Source of the DNA: Sorangium cellulosum So0157-2
Lineage (GTDB): Bacteria; Myxococcota_A; Polyangia; Polyangiales; Polyangiaceae
Assembly: GCF_000418325.1 (NCBI RefSeq)
Contig: NC_021658.1
Location: 9,624,001-9,688,000 of the forward strand
DNA: 64,000 bases
Reading direction: 5' to 3'
In this document: positions 9,133 to 15,992 of the stretch, piece by piece
Layout: each line of letters opens with the position of its first letter
How positions within the stretch are numbered: the stretch's first letter is position 1
Translations under genes and position numbers: made by a program
The notes under the pieces: generated by a model
Database searches by the model: none
The model's input: the letters and a program-made list of their open reading frames with translations, nothing else
What the model was told of the DNA's origin: nothing

Positions 9133-10184
9133 AGTAAACCGCTTCGGGGAGCTCGTCAGATCGACAGACGCGCTTGCTCGGGTGATGACGCTCGCTTCCG
9201 ACGGCCTGGGGCGCACCACCTCGCGCGTGGACGAGGACGGCGCCGAGCGGCTGACGACCACCTGGACCTGGGACACCGCGCTGCACGGGGTCGGCAAGCT
9301 CCACGTGCTGGAGAGCCCCGACGGGGACAAGACGTGGATGTCGGTGCCACGACGGCGTCTGTCGACGTCGGCACGACCGGGACCTCGTCGGGCTATGTGC
9401 CACAGCCAGTGACCGTCTCGCCGGAGCACGCCGGCGCCGGCGGCCCGGGCACCGTCGTCGGCGAGACCTCGCTGGGCGCCGCGGAGGGCACGCGCGACCT
9501 CGGTTTCGGCGTCGCACGGTCGCTGGTGCTGAACGCGCTGATGTTCGGGATGTACGGCGGCTACGAGCTCGGCGGAGCGATCTGGCAAGGCTACGAGCAG
9601 GACGGAATTTTCGGCACGCTGAGCGCCGTGAACCCGCTCTACCATATCGGGCTGGGCGCAGCGGGCACGGCCCTCGCGATCGACGGAGGCGACTACCGGG
9701 AAGCGGGCGCGGGAGGACCAAGACTATGGTTCTCGCCGCGGCAACCATCCTCGGGATGGGGAGAGGGCTGGGGGCGCTCGCGGAGGAGTCGGCTGCTGCC
9801 GCGGCAGCTGCACGGGCAGCACCGAAAGCATACTCCGTCGCGTTCGAGGCTCAGCTATCTCATGCGGATTTTGAACTCAGTCGAGGCCGTCATTTTCAGA
9901 TTGCCATTGATGCGCTCGCCGCAGCGCAGCAGACAAATCCAGCGCTGGCAGAGCTGGTTCCGGCACCCACTGGATGGGGCAAGCCTCCTTCGGACTGGGT
10001 CTGGCAGCACGCGACGATCGAACAAGCTGGCGGGCGAGCCGGGGTGCTTCAGCTCGTGCCCAAAGCGCAGCATGCGCCAGGTTCACCATTCTGGCGACTT
10101 TTGCACCCCCTCCCCGGTGGTGGCGGGGGTTATACCGAGTGGCCCATCCCAGCAGGCGCTCCGCCAACCCAGGAGGATTCTACC
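9133..10184 (+). pseudogene. Displaced second RHS tip (orphan cassette), several frame breaks
   Basis: Bases 9133-9340 repeat the RHS core around 6397-6603. Bases 9341-9715 repeat the pre-tip linker (8021-8395), with about 1.4 kb missing between the two; the junction is out of frame. Near 9712 one base is absent relative to the main copy, so the rest is read in a third frame. The tip itself differs from the main one: DWVWQHATIEQAGG, GVLQLVPKAQH, LHPLPGGGGGYTEW, still reminiscent of a W-x-W-x-H nuclease fold. This matches the orphan-tip arrangement known for RHS loci, where spare C-termini lie downstream as recombination donors. There is no stop between this tip and the following immunity frame. 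Confidence 0.75.
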
Positions 10185-10505
10185 ATGTTCAGCATCATTC
10201 ACACCGATGGTTCTGGCGATGAAAATCCACCCTTGGAAAGCCTTTCTGATCTCTATGACGAGCTTGCCTCCGCGGACCGCGAACATGGAGACGTCGCCGT
10301 TATCCATGATGACTCTGGGTGGAGCATGTCGGCTCATCGAGATGGACGACTAATCTTCGAGCACCTCGGGAAAGGCGGCGAGCGGCACATGATCGCCGTT
10401 CCCAAAGCGCGTGTCTTGGAATTGTGGAAACGACTCATCGAAGGGGACATTGAGGGCTTACTAGCGGAGACATGGAAGCCAGGGTATATCGAACGATACA
10501 CGTAG
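10185..10505 (+). CDS. Putative immunity protein of the orphan RHS tip
   Basis: The start ATG at 10185 is supported by AGGAGG at 10171-10176, eight bases upstream. The 106-residue product is soluble and acidic, with LESLSDLYDELASADREHGD and a mixed alpha/beta C-terminus (RVLELWKRLIEGDIEGLL, ETWKPGYIERYT). It is unrelated in sequence to the first immunity protein, as expected for a different tip. The same frame is open upstream through the tip, so it could also be made as a tip-immunity fusion. The role is inferred from position only. Confidence 0.6.
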   Translation: MFSIIHTDGSGDENPPLESLSDLYDELASADREHGDVAVIHDDSGWSMSAHRDGRLIFEHLGKGGERHMIAVPKARVLELWKRLIEGDIEGLLAETWKPGYIERYT

Positions 10506-10779
10506 CACGATGCCTACGAGCACGACGCGCCTGAGCGGGAGGTGCGGCACACGGCGCCACGCCCATTCTGTTGGCGCCCGGTCCGGTAGAACGGATCGCC
10601 GGCAACCACAGCTTGGCCCCATGAGGACGTGGTGTTGACGCTCGCGATAGTTGCCGCTCGATCGTGCAGGCTGGTGCCTGGCCATCGCGAGGGTAACCGG
10701 TCCCAATCTCGCCATCAGAGTTGGCCCACCCCGCGGGCGAGGCTGCCGGAGTGCTCGCGCATCCAACGTCCCCGCGCCT
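10506..10779 (+). other. Intergenic debris with a short RHS remnant
   Basis: Bases 10506-10559 resemble the RHS core at 6078-6131 (translation HDAYEHDAPEREVRHTAP against HDVYEHDAVGREVGHTTP). A 22-base stretch near 10620 is also close to bases near 4514. The rest holds nothing recognisable. The segment looks like recombination scar tissue at the downstream edge of the RHS locus. Confidence 0.45.
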
Positions 10780-10985
10780 GGGCGCAGGTCGTCTCGGCGT
10801 CGACGCTCGACGGGGCCGGCTCCACCGACGTGCGCGCCGTCGCGGCCGGCGGGGCGCCCGGCGGTCCCCTCTACGTCGGGGGGAACGTGGCCGGAATCGT
10901 CGGCCTCGGGCTCGACGAGCCGCTCGGCAGCCAGGCCGACGCGGAGCCGCGCGGGTTCGTCGCGCGGCTCGCCGGCGCGCGGTGA
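10780..10985 (+). pseudogene. C-terminal remnant of the Gly-rich lipoprotein family
   Basis: The frame ending at TGA 10983-10985 reads STLDGAGSTDVRAVAAGG, LYVGGNVAGIVGLGLDEPLG and GFVARLAGAR. It aligns without gaps to the last ~65 residues of the lipoprotein at 298-1977 (PVYVAGAVTGTLELPGLDEPLG, GFIARLSGMR). There is no start codon with a ribosome-binding site and no signal peptide, so it is a fragment. It marks where a second copy of this lipoprotein gene was cut when the RHS region was built or rearranged. Confidence 0.7.
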
Positions 10986-11101
10986 CGGGCGCCGCGCCGT
11001 CGCGCCGGGCCCTGGATCTCGCTGCGATGCCGTGATCTCCTTCACGAGCCCGAGCGGCTGCGGTTGCGCCGGCGGCGCGCGCCGTCGCACCCTCGCGCGC
11101 C

Positions 11102-12487
11102 GTGCCCCCCGAGAGCTCGCTCCGCCGGCCTCGCCGCGCCGCGACCGCGTCGCGCTCCTTCGTGGCGCTCGCGTGCGCCGCGCTCGCGTGCGCCGCGCTC
11201 GCGTGCGCCCCGGCGCCGGCGGTCGCCCCCTCGCAGGCGCCGGCGCCGCTCCGGAGCCTGCGCATCGCGGACGGCGACCTCGACGGGGAGCCGCGGACCG
11301 TGTCCTCGGCCGAGGCGATCCTCGATCTCGACGACGCGCGCTACGCCTTCGAGCACGCCTACGCGGGCCTCGACGGGCGCTCGCCCGCGCCCGCGCCGCT
11401 CGCGCTCGCTCGGGCCGCGGCCGCGCTCCGCGGCCGCGCGGCGTGGCGCCCCGGCGAGCTCGCGCGGCTCCTGCGCGACGTGTTCGCGGCGCCGGACGGC
11501 CACCTCGCGTTCGGCCACGGCGGCCGCGCGCCGCTCCGGCTCACCGCCGCGCCGGCGACCGCGCCCGCCGCCCCTGCGCCCGCGCCCGCCGCCCCGGCGA
11601 CGTGCGCCGGCCGCGGCGCCGACGCCCGGACCGAGGCCCCGGCGCGGCGGTCCGATGCGCCGCGCCGCGCCGGCCCGCCCGTCGAGCTCACGCGGAGCCG
11701 CGACGGCGTCCCGGTGCTCGCCATCCGCACCTTCAGCACCGCCGCCGCCCCGGCGCTCGCGGCGCTCCCCGCGCTCGCCGCCGAGCTGCGGCGAGCGCCC
11801 GCCTTCGTCGTGGACCTGCGCGGCAACGCCGGCGGCAACTACCTCTTCGCCGAGCGCTTCGCGCTCGCGCTCACCGACGCGCCGCTCTGCGCGCTCGACG
11901 AGCGCGAGGTCCTCTCCGTCGCCGCGGCCGAGGGGCGCGCCAACAGCGCCCGCCGCCGGCTCGAGCGCGGCGACGTCCCGCCCGAGGCGCGGCCGCGCTT
12001 CGTCGAGCACCTCGCCGCGCTCGAGCGCCTCGCCGGTGCGCTGCGGGGTCGCGCCGCGGACCGCAGCGGCGCGGCGCCGCGCGTCGAGCTCACGACCCGC
12101 GGCGCGCTGGTCCGCGGGCGGGCGGCGGGGCCGCTCGAGGGGCGCGCCGTGTTCCTCGTCGACCGCGGCTGCGCGTCGGCGTGCGAGATGCTGCTCGCGC
12201 TGGCGCGGCAGATCCCAGGCGTCCTCGTGGTCGGGCAGAACACCCGCGGCGGCATGAGCGTCGGCGAGATCGCGCTCTTCCGGCTCCCGCGCTCGGGCGT
12301 CACCCTCTCGTTCGGCACCCGCGCGTACCGCGACCCGCTCGGCGACTTCGTCGAGCTGCGCGGGTTCGAGCCCGACGTCCGGCTCGACGGCGCCGCTCTC
12401 GTCGAAGACGCGGCCGCGCTCGCGCTGCGCGGGGCGCCGTCCGGCGCTCCTCGCCGCGGCGCGCGGACATCGTGCGCGCCTCGTTGA
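11102..12487 (+). CDS. S41-family (tail-specific) protease-like lipoprotein
   Basis: The 461-residue product starts at GTG 11102. The N-terminal export signal contains three perfect copies of a 15-bp unit (11165-11209), giving ALACA three times and several possible lipobox cysteines. After a variable Ala/Pro-rich region comes a C-terminal peptidase S41 (ClpP/crotonase-like) fold with FVVDLRGNAGGN (about residue 240) and the nucleophile-region motif DRGCASACEMLL (about 360), then GGMSVGEIALFRLP. In this family the Ser in the SAC-type motif is the nucleophile and the oxyanion glycines lie in the LRGN motif. No PDZ domain is evident. It probably processes proteins in the periplasm or at the cell surface; the substrate is unknown. 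Confidence 0.75.
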   Translation: MPPESSLRRPRRAATASRSFVALACAALACAALACAPAPAVAPSQAPAPLRSLRIADGDLDGEPRTVSSAEAILDLDDARYAFEHAYAGLDGRSPAPAPLALARAAAALRGRAAWRPGELARLLRDVFAAPDGHLAFGHGGRAPLRLTAAPATAPAAPAPAPAAPATCAGRGADARTEAPARRSDAPRRAGPPVELTRSRDGVPVLAIRTFSTAAAPALAALPALAAELRRAPAFVVDLRGNAGGNYLFAERFALALTDAPLCALDEREVLSVAAAEGRANSARRRLERGDVPPEARPRFVEHLAALERLAGALRGRAADRSGAAPRVELTTRGALVRGRAAGPLEGRAVFLVDRGCASACEMLLALARQIPGVLVVGQNTRGGMSVGEIALFRLPRSGVTLSFGTRAYRDPLGDFVELRGFEPDVRLDGAALVEDAAALALRGAPSGAPRRGARTSCAPR

Positions 12488-12574
12488 GTTCGCGAACGGT
12501 CCGCGTATTCTGGCCTCGCCGCGCCGAAGCCACCCGCAGTTCCTCGGAGTCGCCGCGAGCGCGACGGAGCCAGC

Positions 12575-13389
12575 ATGCCGATCGGGCCAACGGAAGGGAG
12601 TATCGTGCCGCGTCGCCGCCTCGCCGCGCCGCGCGCCCGCGGCGCGCAGGCCGCCGCGGTGCTCGCCGCGCTGCTCGGGCTCGCCGCGCCCGCGGCCGCG
12701 CAGGTGCCTGGCGCGCCGCAGGGGCCCGCGCTCGGCGGCACGACGGCGGCTCCCGCCGCGCCGAGCGCTCCTCCCGCGCCCGCGAGCGCGCGAGCGCTCC
12801 TCCTCCTCCCGCGCCCGCGAGCGCTCCTCCCGCGCCCGCGAGCGCTCCTCCCGCGCCCGTGAACGCTCCTCCCGCGCCTCCGGACGGCGCGCCGATGCCC
12901 GTCCCGCCGGGCTATTACCTGCTGCCACCGCCGCCGCTCCCGCCGTGGGCGAACCCGCGGACCATCCAGTACGAGGAGGGCGACCCGATCCCGCGCGGCT
13001 ACGCGCTCAAGACCAGGGCGGATCGCGCGCTCGTCGGCGCGGGGCTCCTGACGTTCGGCATCTCGTACGCGCTCTCGTTCACGGTCGCGGGCGTCGCGAT
13101 CCTCGCGGAGGAGGATTTCGACGAGTTCGGGCCGCTGTTCATCCCGTTCGTCGGCCCGATGATCGGCACGTCGACCCTGGACGCCGAGGGCGCGGGCATC
13201 TTCTGGCTCACGGCCGGCGCCGTGGCCCAGGTGGGCGGGCTGCTCCTGTTTGCGGCCGGCCTGGCGAACGAGGAGGTCTACCTGGAGCGGCAGTTCAAGG
13301 TGAGCCCGCGCGATCCCGAACACGCTGCGTCCCCGTGGCCTGCGATCTCGATCGGCGCGTCGTCCGCGGAGCTCCGATGGCGATTCTGA
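12575..13389 (+). pseudogene. Pro-rich membrane protein, frameshifted by an 8-bp duplication
   Basis: The gene starts at ATG 12575 (GGAG five bases upstream; GTG 12605 is an alternative) with a signal peptide ending APAAAQ. It then has a Pro/Ala/Ser linker encoded by repeats of a ~21-bp unit. At 12782-12797 the octamer GCGAGCGC occurs twice in tandem. Without the extra copy the frame runs on to SAPPAPASAPPAPVNAPP, PGYYLLPPPPLPPWANP and a folded part with two hydrophobic segments (LVGAGLLTFGISYALSF, AVAQVGGLLLFAAGLA), ending at 13389. With it, translation stops at 12862. The C-terminal part is paralogous to the next gene. It is a pseudogene, or a gene switched by repeat slippage. Confidence 0.7.
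12782..12797 (+). repeat. 8-bp tandem duplication causing a frameshift
   Basis: GCGAGCGC is present twice in a row inside the Pro-rich repeat region of the gene at 12575-13389. Neighbouring repeat units contain only one copy at the equivalent place. The extra eight bases shift the frame and separate the signal peptide from the C-terminal domain. Confidence 0.7.
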
Positions 13390-13435
13390 TCCGCCGAGCC
13401 TGCGCCAGCGGCTCTCACCCCGAAGGGAGACCCAC

Positions 13436-14155
13436 GTGAGCGCGATCCGCGCTGTCCTCTCGATGCCCGCGCTGCTCGGCGTGCTCGCGCTCGCGACCCC
13501 GGCCGCAGCGGAGAGCGACGCTCCGTCACCGCAGAGCGCGCCGCCGCCCGGCTACGCGCCGCCGCCCGGCTACGCGCCGCCGCCCGGCTACGCGCCGCCG
13601 CCCGGCTACGCACCGCCACCGGGCTACGCGCCGCCGCCCGGCTACGCGCCGCCCGGCTACGCGCCGCCGGCGGACTACGCGTCGTATGCGTCGAGCTTCA
13701 TCCTCGGCATGCCGCGGACGCTGCCCTTCAAGGAAGGCGAGCCCGCGCCGCAGGGCTATCGCCTCGAGACGCAGAAGAGTCGCCGGCTGCTGGTCGCGGG
13801 GTCCATCGTCCTCGGCACCGCGTGGGCTCTCGCCGCGCTCACGGCCGGGAGCATCCTCAGCGAGGGAGAGAGCGAGGCCGACAGCTACGCGCCGCTGCTC
13901 GTACCCGTGGGCGGCCCGTTCATCACGCTCGCCACGGGCGAGGACGTCGACTTCTCCGACGACGGCGGCCGGGTCGCCGGCTCCCTCGTGCTCCTCAACG
14001 GTCTCACGCAGGTGACGGGCTTCGCGCTGCTCGTCGCGGGCCTCGCCTCCAACCCGAAGGTCTGGGTGCGCCACGACATCCCGCGCAACACGTCGCTCCA
14101 CGCCCCCGAGCTCCTCGTCGGCCCGACCGGCGGGACCCTGCGCGTCCGCTTCTGA
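13436..14155 (+). CDS. Membrane protein with PPPGYA repeats (paralogue of the preceding gene)
   Basis: The 239-residue product starts at GTG 13436 with GGGAGA upstream. It has a signal peptide (ALATPAAAESD), six perfect PPPGYA hexapeptides plus one PPGYA (DNA 13541-13663), and a domain beginning LPFKEGEPAPQGYRLET. Two hydrophobic segments follow (LLVAGSIVLGTAWALAALTA and LVLLNGLTQVTGFALLVAGL), with the protein ending in TLRVRF. The same order of elements and the EG-x-P-x-P-x-GY motif occur in the preceding frameshifted gene, 46 bases upstream, so the pair is a tandem duplication. It is probably an envelope protein; no function could be assigned. Confidence 0.75.
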   Translation: MSAIRAVLSMPALLGVLALATPAAAESDAPSPQSAPPPGYAPPPGYAPPPGYAPPPGYAPPPGYAPPPGYAPPGYAPPADYASYASSFILGMPRTLPFKEGEPAPQGYRLETQKSRRLLVAGSIVLGTAWALAALTAGSILSEGESEADSYAPLLVPVGGPFITLATGEDVDFSDDGGRVAGSLVLLNGLTQVTGFALLVAGLASNPKVWVRHDIPRNTSLHAPELLVGPTGGTLRVRF

Positions 14156-14162
14156 GCGGCGC

Positions 14163-14192
14163 GCGCCGGGAGCCCATCCCGGCTCCCGGCGC
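14163..14192. terminator. Perfect 12-bp hairpin between convergent genes
   Basis: GCGCCGGGAGCC and its exact reverse complement enclose a 6-base loop, seven bases after the stop of the PPPGYA gene and 18 bases before the end of pgi on the other strand. There is no T-tract on either side, so it may act as a bidirectional terminator of the GC-hairpin type or protect transcript ends. Confidence 0.55.
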
Positions 14193-14209
14193 CCCCCTGC
14201 GCCCTCCGC

Positions 14210-15847
14210 TCACCGCGCCAGCCGGTACGTCGCGTCGAACGGCGAGCCCCCCTGCGGCAGCTCCCGGACCACGCCGCGCTCCGGGTTCGCCGCGAGGTGG
14301 CGCAGGATCCAGAAGACCGTCTCGACGTCGCCGGTGCCCGCCGCGCCCGCGATCTCCTCGAGCTTCAGCGCGCGCCCCGCGCCCGCGGCCAGCGCCGCGA
14401 GCACCTTGGCCTGCAGATCCAGCACCTCCTGCGCGGCCTTCTTGCCGGCCTCGACGCCGGGCTGGTGGTACGCGTTGATGCCCACGAGCGACGCGTACAG
14501 CCCGACCGCGCGCTCGTAGAGCGCGATCAGCATGCCGACGGCGCGCGCGTCGACCGTCTCGATCGTGATCGTGATCGACTCGCGCCCGCTCTCGCTGAGC
14601 GCCTTGCGCGTCCCCTGCAGGAAGCCGGAGAGGTAGTCGCCCGTCGTGACGCCGGGGTCGACCTCGATCGCGCCGCGCGACGGCGCGCGATCGCGCAGCA
14701 CCTCGATGAACGTGACGAAGAAGTTGTCGAGCCCGTCGCGGAGCTGCTGCACGTACGCGTGCTGGTCGGTCGAGCCCTTGTTGCCGTAGACGGCGATCCC
14801 CTGGCACACCTCCTTGCCCTGGCGATCGAGCCGCTTGCCGAGCGACTCCATCACGAGCTGCTGGAGATACCGGGAGAAGAGCTCGAGCCGGTCCTTGTAC
14901 GGGAGCAGCACCATGTCCTTCCGGCCCACGCCGCCCGTCGCCGAGTACCAGGCGAGCGCGAGCAGCGCCGCCGGGTTCCGGAGCACCTCCTTCGAGCGCG
15001 TGACCTCGTCCATCTCGCGCGCCCCCTGCAGCATCTCCAGGATCGACAGCCCCTGCAGCGCCGCCGGCAAGAGGCCGACCGCCGAGAGCTCGCTCGTCCG
15101 CCCGCCGACCCAGTCCCACATCGGGAACCGGGCCAGGAAGCCGTGCTTCGCCGCGTACTTGTCGAGCTCGCTCCCCTCCCCCGTCACCGCGACCGCGTGC
15201 GCCCCGAGCGAGAGGCCGAGCCGCCGGTACGCCGCCTCGAGCTCGAGCATTCCGTTGCGCGTCTCCTTCGTCCCGCCCGATTTCGAGATGATCACCGCGA
15301 GCGTCGCGCCGAGGTCGTCCCCGATGGCGTCCAGCGTGCGATCGATCCCGTCCGGATCCGTGTTGTCGAAGAAATACGGCTGCATCCGGTCGGCCGGCGT
15401 CCCCAGCGCCGACGCGACGAACTGCGGCCCGAGCGCCGAGCCGCCGATCCCGACGACCAGCACCTTGCGGAAGCGGGCCGCCCGCTCCGGCCGCACCCGC
15501 GCCGCGTGCACGTCCGCGGCGAAGCTCAGGATCCGCGCGTTCGTCGCCTCGATCGCGGCGCGCAGCGCGGCCTCGGGCGCGAGCTCCGGCGCGCGCAGCC
15601 AGTAATGGCCGACCCGGCGGTCCTCGTCGGGGTTGGCGATGCTCCCGCCCTCGAGCGCCGCCATCTCGGCGAGCGCCGCCTGGATGCGCGGATCCATCGT
15701 GGCGAAAAAGTCTTTCTCGAAGCGGATCCGGCTCACGTCCAGCCAGAGGCCGAGGCTCCCGTCGTGGAAGAGGTGGTCCCGGAAACGGTCGATGGGGAGG
15801 ACGGCGGGCGCCGGTCCTCGACCCGGGGTTGCGCGGTCTTGATCCAT
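14210..15847 (-). CDS. pgi: Glucose-6-phosphate isomerase
   Basis: This 545-residue cytoplasmic enzyme interconverts glucose 6-phosphate and fructose 6-phosphate in glycolysis and gluconeogenesis. The SIS-domain motifs are clear: [25 protein letters not shown] (phosphate binding), [15 protein letters not shown], and [18 protein letters not shown], which holds the family's catalytic His region. The length suits the bacterial family, with a C-terminal helical extension (about residues 470-545) containing a predicted small winged-helix-like stretch. The gene reads towards the PPPGYA gene and is divergent from the 2-oxoglutarate dehydrogenase gene, sharing a 145-base promoter region. The start ATG at 15847 gives [11 protein letters not shown]. 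Confidence 0.95.
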   Translation of the reverse strand: MDQDRATPGRGPAPAVLPIDRFRDHLFHDGSLGLWLDVSRIRFEKDFFATMDPRIQAALAEMAALEGGSIANPDEDRRVGHYWLRAPELAPEAALRAAIEATNARILSFAADVHAARVRPERAARFRKVLVVGIGGSALGPQFVASALGTPADRMQPYFFDNTDPDGIDRTLDAIGDDLGATLAVIISKSGGTKETRNGMLELEAAYRRLGLSLGAHAVAVTGEGSELDKYAAKHGFLARFPMWDWVGGRTSELSAVGLLPAALQGLSILEMLQGAREMDEVTRSKEVLRNPAALLALAWYSATGGVGRKDMVLLPYKDRLELFSRYLQQLVMESLGKRLDRQGKEVCQGIAVYGNKGSTDQHAYVQQLRDGLDNFFVTFIEVLRDRAPSRGAIEVDPGVTTGDYLSGFLQGTRKALSESGRESITITIETVDARAVGMLIALYERAVGLYASLVGINAYHQPGVEAGKKAAQEVLDLQAKVLAALAAGAGRALKLEEIAGAAGTGDVETVFWILRHLAANPERGVVRELPQGGSPFDATYRLAR

Positions 15848-15992
15848 GGCCCCCCTTCTACCGCTTCTCCCTACCGTTTCTCCAGGCGCTCGGACCCCTT
15901 GCCCGGACGATGTTCCGCCCTATGCAGCGAGGCCATCGGAAAACGACTCTAGCGTGCCGCCCCGACACGCGTTATTTGCACGCCGAACCACG

